Assembly: GCF_049994905.1 (NCBI RefSeq)
Contig: NZ_CP188258.1
Coordinates: 2,356,001 to 2,420,000 of the forward strand
From: Diaminobutyricibacter sp049994905
Lineage (GTDB): Bacteria > Actinomycetota > Actinomycetes > Actinomycetales > Microbacteriaceae
DNA: 64,000 nucleotides
Direction: 5' to 3'
Shown here piece after piece: positions 25,226 to 35,116 of this stretch (its first letter is position 1; each line of letters starts with the position of its first letter). The notes under the pieces are model-generated. The model was not told where the DNA came from. It was given only the letters and a program-made list of their open reading frames with translations, and made no database searches. Both the position numbers and the translations under genes were made by a program.

Positions 25226-26334
25226 TTCGCTGCCTCGAGCGCGGCGGTCACGGTGTCGAGCAGCTCGTTCCAGGAGACGACGAATTTCTCGACGCCTTCC
25301 TTCTCGAGGAGCGCGGTGACCTCGTCGTAGGAGATTCCGAGTGCACCGATCGCCTTGAGGACCTCGTCTGCTGCAGCGTACGACCCGGTCACGGTGTCGC
25401 CCGTGATGACTCCGTGGTCGAACGTCGCCTCGAGGGTCTTCTCGGGCATCGTGTTGACGACGCCCGGAGCGACCAGCCGGGTCACGTACAGGGTGTCGGG
25501 CAGGCTCGGGTCCTTGACTCCCGTCGACGCCCACAACGGCCGCTGCGCATTGGCGCCGGCCGCCAGGAGGGACTTGGCACGATCGGTGGCGAAGGCTTCC
25601 TCGAACGCCTGGTAGGCGAGCTGGGCGTTCGCGACTCCTGCCTTGCTCTTGAGCGCGAGCGCCGCATCTGTGCCGATGGAGACGAGCCGCTTGTCGATCT
25701 CGGTGTCTACACGCGAGACGAAGAACGAGGCGACCGACTGGATGCCTGACAGGTCGATGCCCGCCGCCTTCGCCTTCTCGAGTCCGGTCAGGTAGGCGTC
25801 GATGACCTGGCGGTAGCGCTCGAGGCTGAAGATCAGCGTGACGTTGACGCTGATGCCCGCCGCGATCGTCTCGGTGATGGCCTCGAGGCCCTCGACCGTC
25901 GCCGGGATCTTGATGAGCACGTTGGGCTTGTCGACCTTCGCGGCCAGCTTTTTGGCCTCGGCGATCGTTCCCGCGGCGTCGTGCGCGAGCCCCGGCTCGA
26001 CCTCGATCGACACGCGGCCGTCGACCCCGTTGGTGGCCTCGAAGACCGCGTGGAAGATGTCGCTCGCGTCGGCGACGTCGTCGGTCGTGATCTCGAAGAC
26101 CGCGTCGACGACGTTCGCTCCGGCCTTCGCCAGCTCGCGCACCTGCTCATCGTATGCCTCGCCCTTGGAGAGGGCGGTCGCGAAGATCGTCGGGTTCGTG
26201 GTGACGCCGACGACGTTCTTCTCGTCGATCAGCTTCTGCAACCCACCCGACTGGATGCGTTCACGCGACAGGTCATCGAGCCAGATGCTGACTCCTGCTT
26301 CCGAGAGCTGGGCGGTGGGTGTTGCGTCTGTCAT
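25222..26334 (-). CDS. tal: transaldolase
   Basis: Transfers dihydroxyacetone units in the non-oxidative pentose phosphate pathway; 370 aa, the longer actinobacterial TalB-type. The Schiff-base Lys142 is in NVLIKIPATVEGL; GVTTNPTIFATAL and the ARPLWASTGVK-type motif (here RPLWASTGVKDP) are conserved. It begins 39 bases after tkt with an AGAAGAGAAGAA purine stretch as ribosome binding site and overlaps pgi. Confidence 0.97.
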   Translation of the reverse strand: MTDATPTAQLSEAGVSIWLDDLSRERIQSGGLQKLIDEKNVVGVTTNPTIFATALSKGEAYDEQVRELAKAGANVVDAVFEITTDDVADASDIFHAVFEATNGVDGRVSIEVEPGLAHDAAGTIAEAKKLAAKVDKPNVLIKIPATVEGLEAITETIAAGISVNVTLIFSLERYRQVIDAYLTGLEKAKAAGIDLSGIQSVASFFVSRVDTEIDKRLVSIGTDAALALKSKAGVANAQLAYQAFEEAFATDRAKSLLAAGANAQRPLWASTGVKDPSLPDTLYVTRLVAPGVVNTMPEKTLEATFDHGVITGDTVTGSYAAADEVLKAIGALGISYDEVTALLEKEGVEKFVVSWNELLDTVTAALEAAK

Positions 26335-26373
26335 TTCTTCTCTTCTCTTGTGCGTGACGTTCTGTGCCGGGCC

Positions 26374-28467
26374 TCAGAGGGACCCGAGCGATTCCTTGGC
26401 TGCCGCGACGGCGTGCTCGGTGGTCATGCCGAACTCGCGGAACAGGGTCTTGTAGTCGGCGGATGCGCCGAAGTGCTCGATCGACACGCTGCGGCCGTGG
26501 TCGCCCACATACTTGCGCCAGGTGAGGTCGAGACCGGCCTCGATGGAGACGCGGGCCTTCACAGACGCCGGGAGCACGGATGCACGGTACGCGTCGCTCT
26601 GCTCTTCGAACCACTCGAGGCTGGGCGCGGATACAACGCGGGCGTTGATGCCTTCGGCGCGGAGCGCCTCACGCGCATCCACCGCGATCTGCACCTCTGA
26701 GCCGGTCGCGATGAAGATCACGTCGGGCGTTCCGCCTGGCGCCTCCGCGAGCACGTACGCGCCCTTGGCTACGTTCTTCGCCGATGCGAAGGTGTCGCCG
26801 GATGCGTCGCCGTCGCCGCGCGCGAAGACGGGGATGTTCTGGCGGGTCAGCGCGATGCCGGCCGGCCCCTTGCGGCGTTCGAGGATGGTCTTCCACGCCC
26901 ATGCGACCTCGTTCGCGTCCCCTGGACGCACCACGTCGAGGTGCGGGATGGCGCGAAGCGTCGCGAGCTGCTCGATCGGCTGGTGGGTCGGTCCGTCTTC
27001 GCCGAGCGCGACGGAGTCGTGCGTCCAGACGAAGATCGACGGCACCCGCATGAGCGCCGACAGGCGGACGGCCGGGCGCATGTAGTCGCTGAAGATGAGG
27101 AACGTGCCGCCGAAGGCGCGGGTCGGCCCGTGCAGCACGATGCCGTTGATGATCGCGGCCATCGCGTGCTCGCGGATACCGAAGTGGAGGACGCGCCCGT
27201 ACGGGTTGCCGGTCCATTCGTGCGTCGAGTGCTCGGTGGGCACGAACGACGCCGCACCCTCGATGGTCGTGTTGTTGGACTCGGCGAGGTCGGCCGAGCC
27301 GCCCCACAGCTCGGGCATCAGTGGAGCGATCGCGTTGATGACCTTGCCGCTGGCGGCGCGGGTCGAGATGTCCTTGCCCGCCTCGAAGACCGGCAGCGCC
27401 GCTTCGACGCCCTCGGGCAGCTCTCCGGTCAGGACTCGCTCGAGCAGCGCTTTGCGCTCGGGATTCGCCTCTGCCCAGGCAGCGAAAGCCACGTCCCACT
27501 CGGCGTGGGCGGCGATGCCGCGGTCGACCGCCTTGCGAGTGTGCTCGATGACCTCTGCCGGCACGTCGAACGTCTTCGCCGGGTCGAACCCGAGGACCTC
27601 TTTCACGGCGGCCAGTTCGTCGGCGCCGAGCGCCGAACCGTGGATCTTGCCGGTGTTCTGCTTCTTCGGGCTCGGCCACCCGATGATCGTCTTCAGGATG
27701 ATCAGCGACGGCTTGTCGGTGACGGCCTGGGCGGCAGCGATCGCGTCGTTCAGTGCGACGACGTCTTCGCTGTATACGCCGGACTTCTTCCAGTCCACGA
27801 CCTGGACGTGCCAGTGGTACGCCTCGTAGCGGGCCTTCACGTCTTCGGTGAAGGCGATGTTCGTGTCGTCTTCGATCGAGATCTGGTTGCTGTCGTAGAT
27901 CGCGATGAGGTTGCCCAGCTGCTGGTGGCCCGCGAGCGAGGACGCTTCGGAGCTCACGCCCTCCTGCAAGTCGCCGTCGCCGGCGATCACATAGACGAAG
28001 TGGTCGAACGGGCTGGTTCCCGGTTCGGCGTCAGGGTCGAAGAGACCGCGCTCGAACCGGCTGGCGTACGCGAAGCCGACCGCCGACGAGATGCCCTGGC
28101 CGAGCGGCCCGGTGGTGATTTCGACGCCATCGGTGTGGCGGTACTCCGGGTGGCCCGGAGTGAGCGAGCCCCACGTGCGAAGCGCCTCGAGGTCGGTCAG
28201 CTTGAGGCCGTCTCCGGCGAAATAGAGCTGGATGTACTGGGTCAGGGAGCTGTGACCGGCAGAGAGGATGAATCGGTCGCGGCCGAGCCAGTGGTGGTCC
28301 TGCGGATCGCGCTTCATCACCTTCTGGAAGAGCAGGTAGGCAGCCGGTGCGAGGCTCATGGCTGTGCCGGGATGCCCGTTGCCAACCTTTTCAACCGCGT
28401 CCGCTGCGAGTACCCGAGCGGTGTCTACTGCCTTGTTGTCAATGGGATCCCATTGCAGAGCTGCCAC
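26374..28467 (-). CDS. tkt: transketolase
   Basis: Thiamine diphosphate enzyme that moves two-carbon units between sugar phosphates; 697 aa. The N-terminal GHPGTAMSLAP, the thiamine-binding motif starting GDGDLQEGVSSE and ending YDSNQI, the FLIFSDYMRPAVRLSAL pyrimidine domain and HDSVALGEDGPTHQP are present. The GTG at 28467 is chosen because the protein then begins MAALQWDPIDNKAV and AAGGGT precedes it; the frame continues upstream without conservation. It is the first gene of the operon. Confidence 0.97.
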   Translation of the reverse strand: MAALQWDPIDNKAVDTARVLAADAVEKVGNGHPGTAMSLAPAAYLLFQKVMKRDPQDHHWLGRDRFILSAGHSSLTQYIQLYFAGDGLKLTDLEALRTWGSLTPGHPEYRHTDGVEITTGPLGQGISSAVGFAYASRFERGLFDPDAEPGTSPFDHFVYVIAGDGDLQEGVSSEASSLAGHQQLGNLIAIYDSNQISIEDDTNIAFTEDVKARYEAYHWHVQVVDWKKSGVYSEDVVALNDAIAAAQAVTDKPSLIILKTIIGWPSPKKQNTGKIHGSALGADELAAVKEVLGFDPAKTFDVPAEVIEHTRKAVDRGIAAHAEWDVAFAAWAEANPERKALLERVLTGELPEGVEAALPVFEAGKDISTRAASGKVINAIAPLMPELWGGSADLAESNNTTIEGAASFVPTEHSTHEWTGNPYGRVLHFGIREHAMAAIINGIVLHGPTRAFGGTFLIFSDYMRPAVRLSALMRVPSIFVWTHDSVALGEDGPTHQPIEQLATLRAIPHLDVVRPGDANEVAWAWKTILERRKGPAGIALTRQNIPVFARGDGDASGDTFASAKNVAKGAYVLAEAPGGTPDVIFIATGSEVQIAVDAREALRAEGINARVVSAPSLEWFEEQSDAYRASVLPASVKARVSIEAGLDLTWRKYVGDHGRSVSIEHFGASADYKTLFREFGMTTEHAVAAAKESLGSL

Positions 28468-28623
28468 GTGAAAACTGACCCTTCGTAGAGAGGGTGACGG
28501 GCCGTCATGTCCCGCACCGATTGAGGTAGTGCGCGCCGCGGACGTCTTCGGCGCCTGACGCGAGCACCGTGGGAGACCTACAAAGAGGCCGGGGGTGAAT
28601 GCGCTTCGGCTGGCGAGCACCTC

Positions 28624-28629
28624 CAAGTA
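28624..28629 (-). promoter_or_regulatory. -10 hexamer for the tkt operon
   Basis: TATACT read on the minus strand, about 157 bases before the tkt GTG, in the 278-bp divergent region with ctaB. No clear -35. Confidence 0.4.
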
Positions 28630-28709
28630 TAGGTAACACGTAGGAAACCTGACGTGTTCCCCGTAACGTACGCCCATCCCGGGGGGAATGCCTCCCTGCA
28701 CTGATGCCC

Positions 28710-28715
28710 TAGAAT
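28710..28715 (+). promoter_or_regulatory. -10 hexamer of ctaB
   Basis: TAGAAT, about 30 bases before the ctaB ATG, which has an AGAGGAG ribosome binding site. Confidence 0.45.
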
Positions 28716-28745
28716 CGTGTGGGGGATTCGACCGTTAGAGGAGCA

Positions 28746-29666
28746 ATGGACGTCGCTGTAGAGAGCCGAGTGGGACCGGGTCGAATCGGCGCACGGCGCA
28801 AGCTCCAGGCCTACCTGGCACTGACCAAGCCTCGCGTCGTCGAACTCCTTCTGGTCGTCACCGTTCCCACGATGATCCTGGCGCAGAACGGCATCCCCAA
28901 CCTCCTGCTCGTGCTCGCGACCGTGGTCGGGGGAGCGATGAGCGCGGGATCGGCCGGCGCGTTCAACTGCTACTTCGACCGCGACATCGACCGCGTGATG
29001 AACCGCACGAAGAACAGGCCGCTCGTCACCGGTGAGCTCTCCGACCGCGAAGCTCTGGTGTTCGCCTGGGGCCTTGGCGTCGCGTCCATCCTCGTGCTCG
29101 GCTTCTTCGCCAACTGGCTGGCCGCAGGGCTGTCGCTCGTCGCCATCCTGTTGTACGTCGTCTTCTACACGCTCATACTGAAGCGCCGTACCCCGCAGAA
29201 CATCGTCTGGGGCGGCATCGCCGGCTGCATGCCGGTGCTGATCGGCTGGGCCGCCGTGACCGGTTCGCTCACGTGGACTCCGTTCATCCTCTTCTTCATC
29301 ATCTTCCTGTGGACCCCGCCGCACTACTGGCCCCTGTCGATGAAGTACCGCGACGACTACAAGTCGGCGGGCGTGCCGATGCTCGCCGTCGTGCGGGGTC
29401 GTGCCGTCGTCGGCCTCCAGGTCATCCTGTACGCGTGGGCGACCGTCGCCTGCTCACTTTTGCTGATCCCTGTCGCCGACATGGGCATCCTGTACGCCGC
29501 CGTGGCGCTCGGCGCGGGCGGCTGGTTCATCTACGAGACGCACCGCCTCTACAACCTGGCGATCCGCCACGAACACGTCTCCCCGATGCGGGTGTTCCAC
29601 GGGTCCATCGCCTACCTGACGCTCCTCTTCCTGGCGATCGCGATCGACCCGCTGCTCCACTTCTGA
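28746..29666 (+). CDS. ctaB: protoheme IX farnesyltransferase (heme O synthase)
   Basis: UbiA-family integral membrane prenyltransferase that makes heme O from protoheme and farnesyl diphosphate for cytochrome aa3 oxidase. 306 aa with about nine membrane helices. The Asp-rich substrate motif NCYFDRDIDRVMNRTKNRPL is intact and the second conserved loop includes YRDDYKSAGVPML. ATG at 28746 chosen for the ribosome binding site 4 bases upstream. ctaA follows on the same strand. Confidence 0.96.
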   Translation: MDVAVESRVGPGRIGARRKLQAYLALTKPRVVELLLVVTVPTMILAQNGIPNLLLVLATVVGGAMSAGSAGAFNCYFDRDIDRVMNRTKNRPLVTGELSDREALVFAWGLGVASILVLGFFANWLAAGLSLVAILLYVVFYTLILKRRTPQNIVWGGIAGCMPVLIGWAAVTGSLTWTPFILFFIIFLWTPPHYWPLSMKYRDDYKSAGVPMLAVVRGRAVVGLQVILYAWATVACSLLLIPVADMGILYAAVALGAGGWFIYETHRLYNLAIRHEHVSPMRVFHGSIAYLTLLFLAIAIDPLLHF

Positions 29667-29738
29667 CACGGCGCCGGTGACCGCGGGGGCCCGGCTGCGC
29701 ACGGGATCCGGACAGGTTCGGTCCGGTTACGATGGAGT

Positions 29739-30698
29739 GTGCAAACCCCGCTCGCGTATCTGGCTGCGCGCTATACCCTCGGACCGCGTTCCCTTCGATG
29801 GGCGACCACCGCGGCACTCGTTGTGAGCATCATCATCGTCTTCAGCGGGGGAGTCGTCCGGGTCACGGGTTCCGGGCTCGGCTGCCCGACCTGGCCGAGC
29901 TGCGAGGTGGGTTCGCTCACCCCGACCCCGGCTCTCGGCATCCACGCGATCATCGAGTTCTCGAACCGCATGATGACGGGCGTGCTGTGCGCCGCCGTCG
30001 GCTGGGTCATCGTCGCCGCACGGTTGCAGAAGCCGCGTAACCGCACCATGACGCGTCTGGCGTGGTCGCAGTTCTGGCTGGTCGTCGCGAACGCGGTCGC
30101 CGGGGGCATCACCGTTCTCACGGCGCTCAACCCGTACATCGTCGCCTTCCATTTCATGATGGCGATCGCCCTGCTGACGACGACCGCACTCACCTGGCAC
30201 CGGGCGCACCTGAGCGAATCCCGCACAGTCGCGATCCCGCGGGTCGCCAGCGTCCTGAGCTACGTCCTCCTGGCCGTGACGCTCGTCCTGATCATGGTCG
30301 GCACCCTCGTGTCCGGTTCCGGCCCCCATTCTGGCGATTCTGCCGACGTTCCCCGCATGACGTTCGACTGGCAGAACATCACGATCGTCCACGCCATCCT
30401 CGGCACGGCAACGCTCGTTCTCGCCGTCGCACTGCTCGTCGTTCTGGCCCGCGTCCCGGATGCGGTGCTCGCCCGCCGCCGAACCGTCACGTTCATCGTC
30501 GTCCTGCTCCTGCAGGCCGGCATCGGGGTCGTTCAGTCGTTCACCGGCCTGCCTGACGCCCTGGTCGCCCTGCATCTGCTCGGCGCCGCTCTCGTCTGGG
30601 TCGGCGTCCTGCGGGTCGTCCTCGACGTGAACCCCGATCTGTTCCCGACTGTGTCGCTCACGCCGGGTGAACCAGCGCGCTCACTGTCAATTCGTTGA
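29739..30698 (+). CDS. ctaA: heme A synthase
   Basis: COX15/CtaA membrane oxygenase converting heme O to heme A; 319 aa with eight predicted helices. The extracytoplasmic cysteine pair Cys49/Cys55 (GLGCPTWPSC) of the B-type enzymes and heme-ligand histidines (GIHAIIEFSNRMMTG, AFHFMMA, LHLLGAALVW) are visible. A TACGAT box ends 5 bases before the GTG, suggesting a leaderless start independent of ctaB. SURF1, another oxidase assembly factor, lies 6 kb downstream. Confidence 0.95.
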   Translation: MQTPLAYLAARYTLGPRSLRWATTAALVVSIIIVFSGGVVRVTGSGLGCPTWPSCEVGSLTPTPALGIHAIIEFSNRMMTGVLCAAVGWVIVAARLQKPRNRTMTRLAWSQFWLVVANAVAGGITVLTALNPYIVAFHFMMAIALLTTTALTWHRAHLSESRTVAIPRVASVLSYVLLAVTLVLIMVGTLVSGSGPHSGDSADVPRMTFDWQNITIVHAILGTATLVLAVALLVVLARVPDAVLARRRTVTFIVVLLLQAGIGVVQSFTGLPDALVALHLLGAALVWVGVLRVVLDVNPDLFPTVSLTPGEPARSLSIR

Positions 30699-30914
30699 CA
30701 CTTCGCTGGTTGCTGGGAGCCTGCCTGTAGAATGAAGTGTTCGTGACGCGCGCCTGCCGGCGCCGAGGCAGCGTCGCCCAAATGCTCGAACATATTAGGT
30801 ACGCACACCAGCCACTCGCACAATCACGATCCTCCGGAAGGCGATGCATGTCGCCCAGGGTGGGGAATGAGCCGGAATGACAGCCGGTTACGTGTGGTAG
30901 GAAACGAGGTAGAT

Positions 30915-32333
30915 ATGTCAGACATCCTGATCGACCGCCCCGAACTCAACAGCCTTGGGCAGTACGAGTTCGGCTGGGCCGATTCCGACGCAGCCGGGGC
31001 TTCGGCACGCCGCGGAATCTCGCCGGAGGTGGTCACCGATATCTCCAACCTCAAGAGCGAGCCCGAATGGATGCTCAAGCGCCGCCTCAAGGCTCTCCAG
31101 CTCTTCGAGCGCAAGCCGATGCCCACCTGGGGCGCAGACCTGTCGGAGATCGACTTCGACAACATCAAATACTTCGTCCGGTCGACGGAGAAGCAGGCCC
31201 AGACCTGGGAAGACCTTCCCGACGACATCAAGAACACCTACGAGAAGCTCGGCATCCCCGAGGCGGAACGCCAGCGCCTCGTCGCCGGCGTCGCCGCCCA
31301 GTACGAGTCCGAGGTCGTCTACCACCAGATCAACGCGGAGCTCGAAGCCCAGGGCGTCATCTTCATGGACACCGACACGGCCCTGCGCGAGCATCCCGAA
31401 TTCTTCGAGGAGTACTTCGGTACCGTCATCCCGAGCGGTGACAACAAGTTCGCGGCGCTGAACTCCGCCGTGTGGTCGGGCGGATCCTTCGTCTACGTCC
31501 CGCCGGGCGTTCACGTCGACATCCCCCTCCAGGCCTACTTCCGCATCAACACGGAGAACATGGGCCAGTTCGAGCGGACCCTCATCATTGCCGACGAGGG
31601 CAGCTACGTGCACTACATCGAGGGCTGCACGGCCCCGATCTACAAGTCGGACTCGCTCCACTCGGCCGTCGTCGAGATCATCGTCAAGAAGAACGCCCGG
31701 GTGCGTTACACGACCATCCAGAACTGGTCGAACAACGTCTACAACCTGGTCACGAAGCGCGCTACAGCTGCCGAGGGCGCGACGATGGAATGGATCGACG
31801 GCAACATCGGGTCGAAGGTCACCATGAAGTACCCGTCGATCTACCTGATGGGGGAGCACGCCAAGGGCGAGACCCTGTCGGTCGCCTTCGCGGGCCCCGG
31901 TCAGCACCAGGACGCCGGTGCGAAGATGATCCACATGGCGCCGTACACCCAGTCGTCGATCGTCTCCAAGTCGATCGCGCGCGGCGGGGGCCGGGCCGGC
32001 TACCGCGGTGAGGTGCGGATGGACCAGAACGCCCACCACTCCGCCAACACCGTGCGCTGCGACGCGCTCCTGGTCGACACGATCTCGCGGTCGGACACCT
32101 ACCCGGCCATCGACATCCGAGTCGACGACGTGCAGCTCGGCCACGAGGCGACGGTGTCGCGCGTGAGCGAGGAGCAGCTCTTCTACCTGATGTCGCGGGG
32201 CATGCCAGAAGACGAGGCCATGGCGATGATCGTCCGCGGCTTCATCGAGCCGATCGCGCGCGAGCTGCCCATGGAATACGCACTCGAACTCAACAAGCTC
32301 ATCGAAATGGGCATGGAAGGCTCTGTCGGATGA
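30915..32333 (+). CDS. sufB: Fe-S cluster assembly protein SufB
   Basis: Scaffold subunit of the SufBCD complex that builds Fe-S clusters; 472 aa. Typical features are NKFAALNSAVWSGGSFVYVPPGV, HYIEGCTAPIYKSDSLHSAVVE with the scaffold cysteine, and the beta-helix core. I chose the ATG at 30915 (GAGG 5 bases upstream; product MSDILIDRPELN). A longer in-frame ATG at 30867 exists and is entered from a nine-codon ORF by an ATGA overlap. No SufR-type repressor gene is encoded upstream, and no IdeR-type box was recognised. Confidence 0.95.
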   Translation: MSDILIDRPELNSLGQYEFGWADSDAAGASARRGISPEVVTDISNLKSEPEWMLKRRLKALQLFERKPMPTWGADLSEIDFDNIKYFVRSTEKQAQTWEDLPDDIKNTYEKLGIPEAERQRLVAGVAAQYESEVVYHQINAELEAQGVIFMDTDTALREHPEFFEEYFGTVIPSGDNKFAALNSAVWSGGSFVYVPPGVHVDIPLQAYFRINTENMGQFERTLIIADEGSYVHYIEGCTAPIYKSDSLHSAVVEIIVKKNARVRYTTIQNWSNNVYNLVTKRATAAEGATMEWIDGNIGSKVTMKYPSIYLMGEHAKGETLSVAFAGPGQHQDAGAKMIHMAPYTQSSIVSKSIARGGGRAGYRGEVRMDQNAHHSANTVRCDALLVDTISRSDTYPAIDIRVDDVQLGHEATVSRVSEEQLFYLMSRGMPEDEAMAMIVRGFIEPIARELPMEYALELNKLIEMGMEGSVG

Positions 32334-32373
32334 CCATTCTCCTCATTCTTCGTCGAAAGGCACTGTCGGCCAA

Positions 32374-33633
32374 ATGAGCATGGCAACAACACCGACTCCT
32401 ACATCTGAACAGCACGGACTGACGAAGCACACCGACGGAGGGTGGGGACTCGTCCCCATCCAGACGCGGTCGGAACGGTTCCATTCGACGAAAGTTGATG
32501 AGTTTCCTGCGATCACCGGTCGAGAGGCGACCTGGAAGTACACGCCTGTCGCGCGCATCGCCGAGCTGACATCGAGTGAACTCGACGGTTCGCCGTACGA
32601 CGTCTCGACCACCGAAACCCCGGGAGTGAACGTCTCCTGGGTCGGTCGCGACGACGCGCGCATCGGCTCCGCAGGCTCACCCGAGGAACGCGCATCCGCG
32701 AACGCCTGGACGAGCTTCGAGAAGGCTCTAGTCATCTCGGTCACCGGAGAGGACGAGAAGGAGTTCACCCTCACCCGCGCCGAGCTCGGACAGGGGGCGC
32801 GTGGTGCCCACACGGTCATCGAGGCCGCGCCGTTCAGCCGCGCAACCGTCATCCTCCAGAACACCGGAGCCGCTCACCTGACGGAGAACGTCGAGATCAT
32901 CGTCGGCGAATCGGCGGCGCTGACCGTCGTGACGGTGCAGCAATGGGATGACGACGGCATCCACGTCGCGACGCATTTCGCCTCGGTCGGACGCGATGCC
33001 CGCCTCAAGCACATCGCCGTCACCCTCGGGGGAGACGTCGTGCGCCTGAACCCGGCCGCACACCTCGTCGGCGCTGGAGCGGACGCCGAACTGCTGGGCG
33101 CATACTTCGCGGATGCCGGGCAGCACCTCGAGCAGCAGGTCTACGTCTTCCACGACGCACCACACACGCGCAGCCGCGTCACGTACAAGGGTGCACTGCA
33201 GGGCGCCGGCGCGCGCACGGTCTGGGTCGGCGATGTGCTGATCGGCCCGAAGGCCGTCGGAACCGACACCTACGAACAGAACCGCAACCTCGTGCTCACC
33301 GATGGCGCACGCGCCGACTCGGTGCCGAACCTCGAAATCGAGACCGGGGACATCCTGGGCGCCGGTCACGCGAGCGCGACAGGCCGTTTCGACGACGAGC
33401 AGCTCTTCTACCTGCAGTCCCGTGGCATAACCGAAGACGAAGCGCGGCGGCTCGTCGTGCGCGGCTTCCTCGCCGACATCGTGCAGCGGATCGGCTCGCC
33501 GGCGCTGCAGGAACGCCTCACCGACGCGATCGAAGCCGAGCTCACGGCGCTCGAGCCGTCCGAAGCAGCCGGCGCTGAGGCAGCCAGCGCTGAGGCAGCC
33601 AGCGTTGAGGCAGCCGGCCCGGGGAAGAACTAG
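32374..33633 (+). CDS. sufD: Fe-S cluster assembly protein SufD
   Basis: Second beta-helix subunit of SufBCD; 419 aa. The homologous core includes TRSRVTYKGALQGAGARTVWVGDVLI, LEIETGDILGAGHASATGRFDDEQLFYLQSRGI and the C-terminal helical part. The last ~25 residues are an Ala/Glu repeat tail encoded by a 15-bp tandem repeat that lies outside the fold. The start could be ATG 32374 or 32380. The TAG stop shares its last base with the GTG of the next gene. Confidence 0.94.
   Translation: MSMATTPTPTSEQHGLTKHTDGGWGLVPIQTRSERFHSTKVDEFPAITGREATWKYTPVARIAELTSSELDGSPYDVSTTETPGVNVSWVGRDDARIGSAGSPEERASANAWTSFEKALVISVTGEDEKEFTLTRAELGQGARGAHTVIEAAPFSRATVILQNTGAAHLTENVEIIVGESAALTVVTVQQWDDDGIHVATHFASVGRDARLKHIAVTLGGDVVRLNPAAHLVGAGADAELLGAYFADAGQHLEQQVYVFHDAPHTRSRVTYKGALQGAGARTVWVGDVLIGPKAVGTDTYEQNRNLVLTDGARADSVPNLEIETGDILGAGHASATGRFDDEQLFYLQSRGITEDEARRLVVRGFLADIVQRIGSPALQERLTDAIEAELTALEPSEAAGAEAASAEAASVEAAGPGKN
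33565..33618 (+). repeat. 15-bp tandem repeat in the sufD 3' end
   Basis: Three and a half copies of GCAGCCRGCGYTGAG encode (AAGAE/AASAE)-type five-residue units at the SufD C-terminus. The period keeps frame, so copy number can vary without loss of function. Confidence 0.85.
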
Positions 33634-33956
33634 TGGGCACGCGCGTGACCTCCTATGAGGAACTTGTCGAGAACCAGGCGATCCGCGTCGTGGTCGACGG
33701 CATCCCGATCGCCGTCGTGAAGGACTCGTCGGGCGCCGTCCACGCCATCGGCGACACCTGCACCCACGGTGAAATCTCCCTGTCCGAGGGCTTCGTCGAA
33801 GACGAGACCCTCGAGTGCTGGGCCCACGGCTCGCAGTTCTCGCTCGTCACGGGCAAGCCCCTGAACCTGCCGGCGTACGAGCCGGTCCCCGTCTACCCGG
33901 TCGAGCTGATCGATGGAGACGTCTACATCGACCCGACCGCAACGAAAGAGATTTAG
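33633..33956 (+). CDS. Rieske [2Fe-2S] ferredoxin-like protein of the SUF operon
   Basis: A 107-aa single-domain Rieske protein of the type annotated as non-heme iron oxygenase ferredoxin subunit. Cluster ligands are Cys43-Thr-His45 and Cys62-Trp-Ala-His65. It is encoded between sufD and sufC, sharing one base with the sufD stop, and sufC follows 6 bases later. This placement suggests a role in Fe-S assembly or electron supply for it rather than in aromatic ring oxidation; no oxygenase gene is nearby. That role is inference. Confidence 0.9.
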   Translation: MGTRVTSYEELVENQAIRVVVDGIPIAVVKDSSGAVHAIGDTCTHGEISLSEGFVEDETLECWAHGSQFSLVTGKPLNLPAYEPVPVYPVELIDGDVYIDPTATKEI

Positions 33957-33962
33957 AAGCAC

Positions 33963-34760
<798 letters not shown>

Positions 34761-34769
34761 GCTGACGGC

Positions 34770-35099
34770 ATGGTTGCAACCCTGGCGCCGGAGCTCTTCG
34801 ACCAGGTCGAAGAAGCTCTGAAAGACGTGGTCGATCCCGAGCTCGGGGTCAACGTCGTCGACCTCGGCCTGATCTACGATCTCGGCTGGGACGACGAGAA
34901 CAACGCGCTCATCATCTCCATGACCTTGACGAGCGCCGGATGCCCGCTCACCGATGTACTCGAGGAGCAGACCGCCGAAGCGCTCGACGGCATCGTCGAG
35001 GCCTTCCGCATCAACTGGGTGTGGATGCCGCCGTGGGGTCCCGAGCGCATTACCGACGACGGCCGCGACATGATGCGCGCCATCGGCTTCGCGATCTGA
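34770..35099 (+). CDS. MIP18/DUF59-family metal-sulfur cluster assembly factor (SufT-like)
   Basis: A 109-aa DUF59 protein: VVDPELGVNVVDLGLIYDL near the N-terminus and MTLTSAGCPLTDVLEEQ with the conserved Cys, then WMPPWGPERITDDGRDM. Proteins of this family help mature Fe-S enzymes and usually sit at the end of SUF operons. It has its own probable leaderless promoter embedded in the end of sufC, so it may be expressed apart from the operon. Confidence 0.92.
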   Translation: MVATLAPELFDQVEEALKDVVDPELGVNVVDLGLIYDLGWDDENNALIISMTLTSAGCPLTDVLEEQTAEALDGIVEAFRINWVWMPPWGPERITDDGRDMMRAIGFAI

Positions 35100-35116
35100 C
35101 CCGCCCGCCCTGCTCT

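Noticed and set aside
30759..30774. 16-bp match GGCGCCGAGGCAGCGT shared with 43704-43719
   Set aside because: Both sites lie in GC-rich spacers and a match of this length between such sequences over 64 kb is within chance; flanks differ.
30786..30801. Possible SOS box before sufB (TCGAACATATTAGGTA)
   Set aside because: Only the left half matches; the right half TAGGTA lacks GTTCGA.
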